64,000 bases of DNA from assembly GCF_001540865.1 (NCBI RefSeq), contig NC_033623.1, forward strand, positions 1,242,774 to 1,306,773, given 5' to 3'. Made by a program: the position numbers and the translations under genes. This document shows, piece by piece, positions 34,735 to 46,310 of the stretch. This DNA comes from Ananas comosus (Eukaryota; Streptophyta; Magnoliopsida; Poales; Bromeliaceae). The number at the start of each line of letters is the position of its first letter. Position 1 is the first letter of the stretch. The notes beneath the pieces were generated by a model that was not told the origin of the DNA, made no database searches, and saw only the letters and a program-made list of their open reading frames with translations.

Positions 34735-34947
34735 AATGAGAGTTTCTATCTAGTCTTAACCTTAATTTTTCTGTGACAACTAGCTCCATCTCGGAAGTAA
34801 GGAAATAAACTGAAGATATTCCATTCTGTTGTAGATCGTGAATTAGAAAGAACGTCAGAAAACAAAATTCTCTTTGTAGATTGAAAAAATATGATTTTAT
34901 TATTCATATTGATAACAAATAATTAATTAATGCTTATATTAATCCTA

Positions 34948-35274
34948 ATCATTGTTAGTTAATTCGCGAATTATTTGTGAATTATTTAAAATCCGAATTA
35001 AACGATCCGCTTACGAATTTTTTCTAAAGAAAGAAAATTATTCGCGAATTTTTGAGTCAGCCAAATAATTTGCGAATTATTGAAAATTTGAATAAAAAAT
35101 TTATAATTTTTATGTTTAAATATAGATTACCTTATATTTTATATCTTATATTTTATATTTTATACTGAATTTATTTTTTAAGCTGAATTTTTCAACGAAT
35201 TTAAAAATTAAAAAATAAATTTTATATGTATTATATCCGTACCGAATTTTTGCCGAATCCGAATTAACTATGAT
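34948..35274. mobile_element. MITE with TTAATTCGCGAATTATT ends
   Basis: Left end ATTGTTAGTTAATTCGCGAA, right end inverse (CCGAATCCGAATTAACTATG). Repeated CGAATTATT words and an AT-rich centre. Non-coding. Confidence 0.55.
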
Positions 35275-35400
35275 CCTAAACTCAGCAGCAACAATAACAA
35301 GTATCCCTTGCAGTGCATAAGGAGGCGTAGCATTCCAAAAGAAATAGAAATATTCTTAAACCAGGAATAAAACGTTGAAATAGATGATCGTCACCTGCTA

Positions 35401-36351
35401 AGGGTACGGTTCATGTAAAATCGTGAAAAATAATTTTTCATATACCTTTTATAGTATTTAGTTTATAAGAAAATTAAAAGAATAGCTTTCTATTAATATT
35501 TGTTGAGTTAAATAAAAAAGTTCATATTTGTTTGATTATGAAAAAAAATGAATGAAAAAATTTTACACAACTTGAATTTTCGTTTTTCGCTGAAAAATGA
35601 CAGAAAACGAAAGCTTCAATTTTTCTTTTAAATTTTTTAAAATATTTTTATGTTAAAGTAAATAAATATAAAAATAATTTTCATACTGAAAATAATTTTT
35701 CTATACTTTTGTACACCAAACTAGGGGTGGCAATCCAGCTCGCTGTTCGCCAGCGCACTCGGCGGCTCGTAAATGAGCTCGAGTCGCATCGCTCGTCTTC
35801 TCATTAAGAGCGAGCTGAACAAGAACTGAATTTTTCTCAGCTCATTTAATAAACGACACGAAACGACTGGGTCAGCTCGCATCGGTTCGCTTCGCTAACA
35901 ATCAATACATAGTATTTTATATTTATATAATTTTTTAATTTATATTTTTATATATAAATAAATAATTATATATAATATATATTTTTATTATTTTATTTTT
36001 AGCAAAATAAAAATATAAATGCGAGCTTAATTATAAAAAGATTCATTTATATGTAAAGTTTCAACTATTAAATCAAAGTCTAATGAATAAGATTTGATAA
36101 ATTTATTTTTTATATATATTTAACCTAATCATTTTTAATTTATTGTTCGTTGGCTAGCTCGTGAGCTAGCTCATATTCGGCTCGTTAATAAACGAGTCGA
36201 ACACGAGCTGAATTTTTTGACTCGATACTTTAACGAGCGAGCTCGTATTCGGCTCGATACTTTAACGAGCCAGAAACGTTTAATAAATGAGCCGATCCCA
36301 GCTCGCTCGTATTCGGCTCATTTACACCCCTACACCAAACCAAAAGCCCCG
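35401..36351. mobile_element. GTTTGGTTC-type MITE interrupted by a MULE-like MITE
   Basis: The outer left arm (GGTTCATGTAAAATCGTG with GAAAAATAATTTTTC blocks) ends at CACCAAAC (35721), and the outer right remnant is CCAAACCAAAAGCCCC (about 36336-36350). The inner element separates them. Confidence 0.55.
35722..36330. mobile_element. Inner MITE with GAGC-rich arms and a 10-bp target duplication
   Basis: The ends AGGGGTGGCAA and TTTACACCCC with GC-rich arms (GCTCGTAAATGAGCTCGAG; ATTCGGCTCG/ACGAGC words) surround an AT-rich core. TACACCAAAC is duplicated at 35712-35721 and 36331-36340, a length that fits a Mutator-like (9-11 bp) insertion into the older MITE. Confidence 0.7.
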
Positions 36352-38099
36352 AGGCAAAGAAAAAAAAACAAAAAAAGTCATAACAAGATAAAAGTGGTGA
36401 GGTGGATAATGGAAATCGTACACATTCCATGAAACTTCATAGTGTCCCGGAAAATGTGCGTGTTCCATCGCAACCACTCTGCTTATTGACAAAATTAACT
36501 GAAGTAGGAAACTTCCAATTTAATTAGGTTTGAACAAAGTCATTTTGTTTTGGAAATCCAGCTAATATACACCTCGCAAACGTGCTTATTGGATAATCTA
36601 TAGACTTATTATTATGCACGTGGATTATATGAGCATAGATAAAATTTATCCGTAGTCAACATCTTTATTCAAAATTATCCTCCCAAATTTTTATAATACA
36701 AAATTAATAAAATTTTCATAATTATAGAGTAAATATTATAAAGATTATATATTTTTTAATTAAAAAAATATATGCAGATACTTGCGGATACCTATAGGTT
36801 GCCCAAAATATTCACAACTAAACGAGTATCTATCTATTTTACTCATAATTTTTTGAGTAAAAGAAATTACTATTCATACCTGCAAATTTGTCGGTAATCT
36901 GCGGATACCTGTGGATATGGATAACTTTATCAGGTGCAAACTAATATTAGGCCTGCTTAAGGACGCTGGACGACATCACAAATTAGGGAATGTATAAACT
37001 TGAGTGAGTTACACAGAAGCCGTAAAGTTTATGTATGAGTGACAATTTCGTAATTGTTGTTTAATTTGACCTAAGTGTGAAAATGTATTATAAATATGGT
37101 TACAAAATCTTCTCATTTTAGTATTCTAGACTCCGCTTTATCTAGTCCTGAAGGTGTCTTCCTTTACTCTTTACTTTCCATAAATATTATTAAAAGATTA
37201 TTTATCTATTATTTTTTTGCCCAAAATTTATATTATTATTTGGAAAATATTAGAATTAGTTGATTTATGATAATATAAGCAATAATCATATCAAGAAATT
37301 ACTTACAGCATAATTAAGTTTTCACAAAACAAGCAATAGAAATAATGAAAACTCACTTTTAGACTAATAATTAGCTTCCATCAAATCAAACAAGTGAATG
37401 AGAAGTAGACATAATGAAAAGAGTAATACTACCTTTAGGCTTGCAATATCGGTGTAAATCTTATACCATGCTTTTTATAGGGCCTAGATTAATTAACTCA
37501 CTCGTCTTATCATCTTTTTTTTAACTAAAAAAATCTAGAAAAAAAGTTTTAAATTCTTGGATGGCAAGAGTGTAAGATTTACATTCCTGTATGTAGCATA
37601 TAAATGATATTTTTCTAATGATAACTATTTTTTAAATCAGTTAGAAGCTCTTCGGTGATAATTAAAAGAATCGAGTCCCTCTAAACAATCTTAAACTTGT
37701 GCCAATCCAAACACCCCCTTCATTGTCTGACTATTTTAGTTGATTAAACTTTTGTTCCATTTGTAATGCCTTCTAGTACAAGTCAGGCTACTAGTGTTGT
37801 AGGAAAGAGCTGTTTCTAATATATTGGATAGAGAGATTAGATTTCTAGCTAAGAATATTCTAATTTCCAAGGGAAGGATCTTCTTAGATCTATTATTTAT
37901 GAGCCTATTTTGTCTACCTGTTGTGCAAAATTGCTCTCAGGTACAGACATTTCAATAAATCCCACTGGCATTAATGTTGCTCCATATTGACCTTTATTAT
38001 AAGAAGCACCTATAGGGTTTGTTTTAACATTTCAGAATACATTTTTTTTTAATATATATTTAACGATATTTAAAAGCGTTTTAAATAGTCTACTGTCAT

Positions 38100-38265
38100 C
38101 GACCGTCCCTAGAGTAAGTGGCAAAGGACTTGGTGGTTGGTATCCGAGACCCAAGTTCGAATCCTAGTTGATTCATATTTCCAGCTAAGTTTATTTCTAA
38201 ATAATGAAATAAACGAAGAGGATAGCATGCTATATCTACCTCTCAAAAAAAAAAAAAATAAATAA
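38100..38265 (+). mobile_element. tRNA-derived SINE with near-perfect target duplication
   Basis: CGACCGTCCCTAGAGTAAGT (A-box region), GTTCGAATCCTAG (B box), the body AGCTAAGTTTATTTCT and an A-rich tail. Flanks AGTCTACTGTCAT (38087-38099) and AGCCTACCGTCAT (38266-38278) differ at two bases. Confidence 0.85.
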
Positions 38266-38346
38266 AGCCTACCGTCATATCTGAAAGTGTCGGCAAGTGA
38301 AAAGACCTCACGGTGATGTCGTTTTGAAGATTTTGAACCTACGACC

Positions 38347-38430
38347 TCAAATGATAGTTTTGATACCATTTTAACTAAAAGTTCGACTCGAATGATAGTT
38401 TTGATACCATTTTACCTAAAGTTCGACTTA
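38347..38430. repeat. Tandem duplication with a primer-binding-site-like word
   Basis: The block AATGATAGTTTTGATACCAT followed by TTTAACTAAAAGTTCGACT occurs twice. TGATACCA resembles the complement of the Met-tRNA primer-binding site, so this may be a scrap of a TRIM or LTR element. Confidence 0.55.
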
Positions 38431-40234
38431 GCCGGCCTTCAATTAAATCGAGGCATATTACTCTAGATGATATATAAGCAAATCAGGCATTATGCGTTAC
38501 ATATATACTAAGTTAATTCCTCAAAGTCGTGAGGATGTACACAAACAAAAGAAGATTTAAACAATAACTCTCTATTAAAGGCTCTATCAATAATGGTACC
38601 GAAGGTCTTAATGGAGCCGTGCTCGCAGCTTATTAGACATGAGGGAGATGAATCTCTAAGTGATATAATAAATGCACCATTAATTAAAGCACTATATATA
38701 TGTATCTATCATGCTTTGTCATTATGAAATAGGTCCTACATATGCTAAACGTGTCAACAAAAAAGTGGATTAGTATATATGCGCGCGCGCGCGCACACAC
38801 ACCAAGTTGATGGTGATTCGCAAGTTAGAGATTCATAGTTTGGTCTAAAAAGACGCGAATACCATGCGTTAGTTTCTGGTTTGGTCTAAAAAGAGTCCTA
38901 GATTACCGTTCCCTATTGAGTTGGAGAATCTCCGAATAAATATATACAGTACGCAGATTGGCCATCTAAGTATACAGTAGATTGTCCTCCCCTGTAAAAA
39001 AAAAAAAGCCTCCCTCTATAAAATTTACAATATTCCATCAAATATCTTTACGTTACATAAAAACTAAAAAAAAAAATTCACAATATCATTTTAATGTGGA
39101 ATTATTATAACATTTCTGATTGCAGTACTCTTTTTTATGCCACTTCACATTTGAAAATATGGAATTACTATAACATTGCTGATTACAGTACCTTCTTTTA
39201 TGCGACTTCGCATTCGAAGCATGTTTCATGTGTTATAACTGTTATCAGGAAGATTTTTTTTTTTTTTTTCTGTTTGAGTACTTGAAGCTAGTGACTAGCA
39301 AGATAGGACAAGAAACCAAACAAAAAAAATTAAAAAGAGGAATGTTTTGGCGAGGGTACAGTTGTCGAAAGTGATCACTGCACCGATAATTTAGTCATTA
39401 TGAATAAAATTTCTACATGTAATTAGTATATTAATTCCGCTATTCTTGACCATTTTGATAGCAGAATAACACACAAAGGATGGAATAATTTCCATTATAA
39501 TTTTTTTTTTCTTTGGAAAATATGATCTGTTTGACCATATATAATAGTGAGAGGGATGTTTAATTCCTAAACCTATATTTTCTTATCATGGCTTTGAATT
39601 GGGTCATGATCTGGATCTAACTAGTCCAGATTCGGAAAGCTACAGTTTGAACATGAGCCCTATGTAGGTTAGTAGATAAGTGACTCAAACCAACAAAAGT
39701 CAGGTTCCATATGAGCATGGTTTTGTGTTGGGTGGAAAAATTTGCCCACCTCTTCTTAATTGTAACATGTGTCTTACTCATAGCTGTCCTAGGGTTAACC
39801 ATTGCGTAATAATATAGTACTCTTCCATCTATTGCCATTTAGCCTCTTCAATCGAGGGGAATTTATATCTTCTTGCGTGGACTCGGTCCAACATACTAGC
39901 CCCACGTGAACCACCCTGCAGAGGCACCACAGACCATTTAGCTTTTAATAGTTCAGAATTTGAGTATGGAATGTTATTTTAATTTACTGTCACAGCACAA
40001 GGAATCATACATATAATAATAATATTTATCAAATGTTTTGTTATAGGTTCATGCTGTCAAAAGCCAAAATATATGCAGGACCAAACCTATATGGAGAGCA
40101 TGTTTGATCTGACTGTAGATGTAGTATTATTTAATAAAATATTATTAAACAGTAGTTTTAATAATAACATCATATTTAATATGCAGTATAGCCTCTTTCT
40201 GTGTTGGAAATGAATGAAATTGGAGTTTTTATTT

Positions 40235-40869
40235 TGTTATATTTGATTTAGATTTGTAGTTATCTAAATTGAAATTAAATCATAATCTAATTGGGATTGG
40301 ATATAATTTAAATTTAATTTGGCATATATGGATTATGAGTCGGAATCTAATTTCTAATTGAATTAGAATTAGACTCTAGTTAGAAGACATGTATTATATA
40401 TACATGCTACGGCCAAATTAATGACGCTACGACCAAATTAAAAACCATGAAAATTAATAATTTAGTTGTTGGTGGTCCGTGCTCTAATTAGAGGCAAGCT
40501 CTAATAATGCCGCAATGTTAATTAGACCCAAGTCTAATTAATTAAGCCAAGCCATTCATGTTCCGTATGGTGAGGCATGGATCCGCGGAGACTCTAATTA
40601 ACGCCACTTTGGAGTCCGTACGCGTTGAGGAGCCAACTCACTCTTGGAGTTGCTTGTTGCGGTGTTTCAGATCTAACTAAGTTTTGATTTTTTGAGAGAT
40701 TTTCTTGTACTCCGCTTTTTCGACATTAATAAATTATTTGCTCCGTCTTCGCCCGTGGACGTAGGCCGTTGGCCGAACCACGTAAATATCGATGTGTTCT
40801 TTCCTTATCTTTTCTTTTCTTGCATTAATTTATTTTCTGGATCTATTTTTCGTCGTTCCGATTTTAACA
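40235..40869 (+). repeat. 5' LTR of the copia element
   Basis: Starts TGTTATATTTGATTTAG and ends GATTTTAACA (TG...CA). A TATATATAC stretch near 40395 may be its TATA region. The start TAGATTTGTAGTT is shared with the small LTR element at 55081. Confidence 0.88.
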
Positions 40870-40872
40870 AAC

Positions 40873-40884
40873 TGGTATTAGAGC
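40873..40884 (+). other. Primer-binding site (tRNA-Met type)
   Basis: TGGTATTAGAGC lies three bases after the 5' LTR and differs from the usual TGGTATCAGAGC by one C-to-T change. Confidence 0.8.
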
Positions 40885-43749
40885 CTTTCTATTCCCTTTG
40901 AGGATTAAGATGACGATGAAGTTCGAGATTCAGAAATTTGACAGGACCAACAGTTTCGCATTATGGCAAGTCAAGATGCGTGTAGTATTGACGCAGCAAG
41001 GATTGCAAAAGGCACTGTTGGGAAAAGAAAAGATGCCCGATTCGTTAACGGCAGAGCAGAAGGAGGAGATTGATGATAAAGCTCTTACGGCAATACAATT
41101 ATGTTTATCCGATGAGGTATTGCGCGAGGTCTTGGATGAAAAGGCCGCTGCAGGGCTTTGACTTAAATTGGAGTTTCTCTATATGATGAAATCTCTCACC
41201 AACAAGTTATATTTGAAGCAACGTCTCTTCATGTTGCGCATGGCAGAAGATACCTCTATTAAGTCGCATATAGATGAATTTAATTCTATCATTATGGATC
41301 CCCGCTCGATAGATGTTAAAATCAAGAAGGAAGATGAAGCCCTTTTATTATTATGTTCTCTACTGCCCTCTTATAAGAATTTTCGTGAGACTTTCTTGTT
41401 TGGACGAGATACTCTATGTCTCGATGATGTTAAATCCTCTTTACTTTCAAAAGAGAGAATTGACATGCAGATAAGCAACGAGACAGGTGGAGCTTCAGGA
41501 CAAGATTTGGTCGCTAGAGGGAGGTCTCGGGAGAAGGGTTCCGGTAATAGAGGTACATCTAGATCAAAGTCAAAGCACAGGAATCTGATTTGTAGTTATT
41601 GTAAGAAGAAGGGTCACATAAAAGCTAATTGTTTCAAGTTGAAAAATAAAGAGCAGCGGAAGAATAATGGTGACAAGAATCAAGATCAGAAAAACACCAA
41701 TACTGAAGCAGAAGCAAGTGTTACCGCAGGAGAATCAGATAAAAATGATATCGTCTTTACAGTTACGGATAAGACACGCAGACAGAATGAGTGGCTTATG
41801 GACTTCGCATGTTCTTTTCATATCTGTACACATAGAGAATGATTCTCAACATACATGCCTATTGAAGGTGGAGATGTATTGATGGAAAATCACTCTAAGT
41901 GCATGGTTATTGGAATTGGCACTGTTCGGGTATGAATGTTCGATGGAGTAGTGAGGACTATATCTGAGGTTCGGCATATTCCGGATATGAAAAAAAATTT
42001 GATCTCATTGGGTACACTTGATACTAAAGGCTTTAAGTATTCTTCAGCTGATGGATTAATGAAGGTCGCTAAATGGAATCTTGTAGTGATGAAGGCCAAG
42101 TTGTCCGACATGTTATATGTTCTATAGGGTTCCACTGTGACAGGTTCAGCAGCGGTGACTTCTTCTTCTATGTCAGATTCGGATAGCACCAGATTATGGC
42201 ATATGCGACTGGGCCATATGAGTGAATATGGCATGATGAAGTTGGGCGAGAGAGGTTTACTTGGTAGTCATAGTTTAGAAAAGTTGGACTTCTGCGAGCA
42301 TTGTGTTCTTGGCAAACAAAAGAGAGTCAGCTTTAAGGCCGCAGTTCACCGAACAAAAGATACTCTGGACTACATCCATTCTGATCTTTGGGAACCTTCT
42401 CGCACTCCTACTCATGGTGGTGCTAGATATATGCTGACTTTTATTGACGACTATTCTCGAAAAGTGTGGGCGTTCTTTCTTAAAAGTAAGGGTGAAGTGT
42501 TCAATTATTTCAAGCAGTGGAAGGTTATGATTGAAAAGCAAATTGAAAAGAAGATCAAACGATTAAGGACCGACAACGGTTTGGAATTCTGTTCGTCAAA
42601 GTTTGAAGAATTCTGCAAGAAGGAAGGGATCGTTCGACATAAGACCGTTAGGCATACTCTACAGCAGAACGGGATTGCCGAACGGATGAATAGAACTCTT
42701 TTAGAGAGGGCCCGTTGTATGCTCTCTAATGCTAGCTTAGCGAAGAGTTTCTGGGTAGAGGCGATCTCTACGGCATGCTATTTGGTGAATCGATCTCCAC
42801 ATTCAGCACTTGATTGCAAAACTCCGTAGGAGGTATGGTCCGGTAGCCCTTTTGATTATTCTAATTTGCGAATATTTGGTTGTCCTGTTTATATTCATGT
42901 CTATGAAGGTAAGTTAGAACTTAGGGCTAAAAAGTGCATTTTTATTGGTTATGCATCGGGGGTTAAGGGATATAGATTGTGGTGTTCTGAATCGTCTAAA
43001 TTAATTATTAGTAGGGATGTCACATTTGATGAATCTGCTGTGTTATATCCTAACCATAATTCTTCTGATGAGAGCCCGAGTGCTAGCAAGCAAGTGGAGG
43101 TAGAGACCGATGGTATAGTTCAGTCACAGGATTCTTCTTAGTCAGAACAAGTTCAGTCGGCAGACACCTCAGTAACTGAAACCCCATAAGTTGAGAGGCA
43201 GAGCATTACTACAGGCAGAGCGAGGAGACAGATCAAACCACCGCACAGATATGGTTATGAAGATATGGTTGCGTACGCTCTTTCAGTGGCACAAGATACA
43301 GAAGAAGAAGGTGAACCTTCAACATATAATCAAGCTATTTTCAGTGCCAGTTCTGCAGAGTGGTTGGTGGCGATGAATGAGGAGATGGAGTCTCTCCATA
43401 AGAATCGCACATGGGAATTGGTAAAACCGTCTACAGGCAAGAAAATTGTCGGCTGTAAGTAGGTCTTCAAGAAAAAGGACGGAATCCCCAGCGTGGAAGA
43501 TACAAGGTATAAATCTCGTTTAATTGCTAAAGGCTACAGTCAGGTAGAAGGTGTGGACTTTAATGATATTTTCTCACCCGTCGTAAAGCATACATCTATT
43601 CGTATTCTTTTATCGTTAGTAGCTATGAATGACCTGTATCTTGAGCAGCTTGATGTTAAGACAGCTTTTCTGCATGGAGAACTTGAGGAGCAAATTTATA
43701 TGAAACAGCCGGAGGGATTCATTGTTGAAGGGAAGGAGGGCCATAAAAT

Positions 43750-43913
43750 CATGATATATCTGATCCATGCATAATATCATGAAAAATGGATACAAATTTT
43801 TGACTGCTACTTAGTATCGGCAATGGGTCTGAAAAAGTATCTAAAAGGGTGAAATTTAGATATTTGCACCCTGTCGAAGTAAGGAACCATGGCATATATG
43901 TTTGGAACAGATT
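43750..43913 (-). pseudogene. ycf2: Plastid ycf2 fragment (middle part)
   Basis: Read on the minus strand in the right frame it gives [33 protein letters not shown] and [11 protein letters not shown], a conserved stretch from the middle of Ycf2. Only about 54 codons are present. Ycf2 is a large plastid-encoded protein essential in most land plants and absent from grass plastids. Confidence 0.88.
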
Positions 43914-44073
43914 CTAATTCACCTGCCATTACTTCATCAAGACCATGAATACGAGCAATGCCGTCGCCTACTTGAAGTACGGTACCGGTATTCACAATCT
44001 TTACTTCTCTATTATATTGTTCAATACGTTCACGGATAATATTACTAATTTCGTCGGCTCGAAGGGTTACCAT
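43914..44073 (-). pseudogene. atpA: Plastid atpA fragment (first about 53 codons)
   Basis: The minus strand starts [20 protein letters not shown] and continues to [10 protein letters not shown], the N-terminus of the plastid ATP synthase alpha subunit. It stops exactly where the ycf2 piece begins, so the longer open frame running through both is an artefact of the join. Confidence 0.93.
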
Positions 44074-44152
44074 TAGTGTTTCTTTATTCTTTTTCGGAAG
44101 CAAAGGGAAAAAAATAATGCCTAAATTGTAAACTAAAGTAAAAGTGGAAGGG

Positions 44153-44302
44153 CTAATCAGTTATTTCTTCCATGGCCCCAAGAATGCCAATATTAGTACG
44201 GATCGCACAGAAATGTAACTCGGTATTCAAACAACTATTCAGAGTTCCTAGAGCTCCTTGTAAGGCTTGTTGGAAAACTCGTTGTCGGACTTGATTTATC
44301 GC
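44153..44302 (-). pseudogene. atpF: Plastid atpF fragment (3' end)
   Basis: The minus strand reads [20 protein letters not shown] on to [13 protein letters not shown] then stop at 44153, the C-terminus of the plastid ATP synthase b subunit. The 79 bp to atpA is the normal atpF-atpA spacer, so this piece came over as one segment in plastid gene order. Confidence 0.9.
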
Positions 44303-44303
44303 T

Positions 44304-44431
44304 CTGTGTGGTTGGGAAACAAGGATCGGTTTTTTAGCAAGGTACGGAATGTATTGTCAAATATTCAATATGATTCCACAAGATCTATTTTTGTTCAAGT
44401 AACGGATTCTAGCCAATTGAAAGGATCTTCT
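44304..44431 (+). pseudogene. ycf2: Second plastid ycf2 fragment (N-terminal third)
   Basis: The plus strand reads [20 protein letters not shown], then [20 protein letters not shown] and SS, a conserved part of the N-terminal third of Ycf2. It is far from the other ycf2 piece and in the opposite orientation here. It happens to be in frame with the RT remnant that follows. Confidence 0.88.
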
Positions 44432-45683
44432 GTTTGCCTGTTAAAAAAATCACTTTATGGCTTAAAGCATTCTCCTCGACAATGGTATAAGCGGTTCGAC
44501 TCCTTCATGACAGGTCACGGATACTCCAGAAGCAAACGTGACAGTTGCGTATATTTCAGAAAGCTTGATAAGGGATCTTTCATATATTTGTTGCTCTATG
44601 TCGACGATATGTTAATTGCTTCCAGCGACATAATTGAGATAATAAATTGAAGACTTTACTGAAGGGTGAGTTTGAGATGAAAGATCTAGGTGCTGCTAAG
44701 AAAATCCTTGGTATGAAAATTAAGAGGGACAACAAGTCAGGACTACTGTATTTGACACAAGAGAAATATATAGAGAAGATTTTAAAGCGTTTCCGGATGG
44801 CAGACGCAAAACCAGTGAGTACTCCTTTTGCGGCGCATTTCAGACTTTCCGCCGAGTTATCACCGCAGTCTGATGATGAGCGGGAGTACATGTCGCATGT
44901 TCCCTATTCTAATGCTGTCGGGAGCATCATGTATGCCATAGTTTGCACACAGCCGGACATCTCCTATGCAGTGAGCATGGTTAGCAGATATATGACCAAT
45001 CCTGATAAGGCTCATTGACAGGCTGTTAAGTGGATTCTGAGATACTTACGAGGTACCACTAGCACTTGTTTGGAGTTTGGGAGGTGTAAGAATGGTGTAG
45101 TTGGATATGTTGATTCGCATTTTGCAGGTGATTTGGATAGGAGGAGATCACTTTCAGGTTATGTATTCTCTATTGGCAGATGTGCAGTTAGTTGGAAAGC
45201 TTCACTACAACCTATTGTCGTCTTGTCTACGACGGAGGTAGAATATATTGCTATGACAGAGGGTGTGAAGGAAGCTATGTGGCTAAGAGGCTTATTTGGA
45301 GAGCTTACTTCTTATTGGGATCCGACGATTGTTTATTCAGACAGTCAAAGTGCTATTCATTTGTCTAAAGATCAAATGTTTCATGAGAGGACAAAGTACA
45401 TCGATGTAAAATTTCACTTTGTTCGGGATGTGATTGGGAAACGCACGTTGACAGTTAAGAAAATTGATACTGAGGACAATCCAGCGGATATGCTTACTAA
45501 GTCCCTTACTATTGCCAAGTTCAAGCATTATTTGGACTTGGTAGCAGTTAGCAGCATTTGAGGCCCTATGAGGCGTTTGGAGAAGACGGAGCACGGAGCG
45601 TTAAAGAGCATTGAGGCGAATTAAATTCAAGGTGGAGTTTTGTGGCGATCTCGACATAGCGACGGCTAAACTACAAATTAAAC

Positions 45684-45695
45684 CAAGGTGGAGAT
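45684..45695 (+). other. Polypurine tract of the copia element
   Basis: CAAGGTGGAGAT just before the 3' LTR, the usual Tnt1/Tork-type plus-strand primer. Confidence 0.75.
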
Positions 45696-46310
45696 TGTTA
45701 TATTTGGTTTAGATTTGTAGTTATCTAAATTGAAATTAAATCCTAATCTAATTGGGATTGGATATAATTTAGATTTAATTTGGCATATATGGATTATGAG
45801 TCGAAATCTAATTTCTAATTGAATTAGAATTAGACTCTAGTTAGGAGACATGTATTATATATACATGCTACGGCCAAGTTAATGACGCCGCGATCAAATT
45901 AAGAATCATGAAAATTAATTTAGTTGTTGGTGGTCCGTGCTCTAATTAGAGGCAAGCTCTAATGATGCCGCAATGTTAATTAGACCCAAGTCTAATTAAT
46001 TAAGCCAAGCCATTCATGTTCCGTACGGTGAGGCATGGATCCGCGGAGACTCTAATTAACGACATTTGAGGAGCCAACTCACTTTTGGAGTTGCTTGTTG
46101 CGGTGTTTCGGATCTAATTAAGTTTTGATCTTTCGAGAGATTTTTTTGTACTTCGCTTTTTCGACATTAATAAATTATTTGCTCCGTCTTCATCCGTGGA
46201 CGTAGGCCGTTGGCCGAACCACGTAAATATCGGTGTGTTCTTTTCTTATCTTTTCTTTTCTTACATTAATTTATTTTTTGGATCTATTTTTCGTCGTTCC
46301 GATTTTAACG
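45696..46310 (+). repeat. 3' LTR of the copia element
   Basis: Starts TGTTATATTTGGTTTAG and ends GATTTTAACG, where the expected final CA has mutated. Compared with the 5' LTR it lacks about 17 bp near 46062 and has scattered substitutions. Confidence 0.88.

Larger units (their letters stand above)
26989..40229. other. 13 kb repeat-rich intergenic region
   Basis: No protein gene can be supported. Recognisable content: a subfamily V element (27677), a 60-bp tandem array (28386), a MITE with a 7-bp target duplication (28719), two TRIM-like elements (29435, 30743), an assembly-suspect inverted repeat around an N at 32297, a run of three long-inverted-repeat elements (32751-34373), MITEs (34395, 34948), a nested MITE pair (35401-36351) and a SINE (38100). 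The stretches 31420-32200, 36360-38080 and 38440-40230 are AT-rich without features beyond a GCGC/ACAC dinucleotide run near 38781-38802. Confidence 0.7.
43745..44431. other. Mosaic nuclear insert of plastid DNA (NUPT) in the retrotransposon
   Basis: 687 bp lie between the copia RT words FIVEGKEGH and [11 protein letters not shown], which adjoin in intact relatives. The block has three plastid pieces from two distant plastid loci, in orientations minus, minus, plus: ycf2, atpA-atpF, ycf2. Five bases (AAAAT, 43745-43749) at the left join match neither side. I see no target duplication. The pattern fits end-joining repair of a break with captured organelle fragments. Confidence 0.9.
40910..45561 (+). 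pseudogene. Degraded copia gag-pol polyprotein
   Basis: From ATG 40910 a single frame carries gag (FEIQKFDRTNSFALWQVKMR), a CCHC zinc knuckle (CSYCKKKGHIKANC), a protease remnant in which the expected D-S/T-G reads DFA, integrase (HMRLGH, DLWEPSRTPTHGG, FIDDYSRKVW, TDNGLEF) and the start of RT (DFNDIFSPVVKHTSIR, LDVKTAFLHGEL). It is stopped at 41159, 41840, 41933, 42125, 42827, 43139, 43187 and 43460. After the plastid insert, RT resumes at 44432 ([22 protein letters not shown]), shifts frame near 44640, has one more stop at 45016 and ends in RNase H (VLSTTEVEYIA). It cannot make a working polyprotein. Confidence 0.92.
40235..46310 (+). mobile_element. Copia (Tnt1/Tork-like) LTR retrotransposon, structurally complete, coding-dead
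   Basis: A 6076-bp element bounded by LTRs and a 5-bp target duplication TATTT (40230-40234 and 46311-46315). Order: 5' LTR, primer-binding site, gag, protease, integrase, reverse transcriptase, RNase H, polypurine tract, 3' LTR, which is the copia order (integrase before RT). A 687-bp block of plastid DNA sits inside the RT region, so the element itself is about 5.4 kb. The LTRs are similar but not identical (about 635 and 615 bp, with an indel near 40610-40630 / 46062), so the insertion is not very young. Confidence 0.92.

Noticed and set aside
34556..34789. Open frames with Glu-Arg or Tyr-Ile runs (also near 48014, 49441, 60512, 62634)
   Set aside because: They are translations of (GA)n and (TA)n microsatellites or of the inverted-repeat elements.
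43807..44103. 98-codon minus-strand frame starting with the atpA N-terminus as a real gene
   Set aside because: It runs from true atpA codons into an out-of-frame ycf2 piece after about 53 residues; it is a chance fusion in a plastid insert.
44267..44650. 127-codon plus-strand frame as a novel RT protein
   Set aside because: Its first part is a ycf2 fragment joined by accident to the remaining copia RT; it has no start context and ends at a frameshift.
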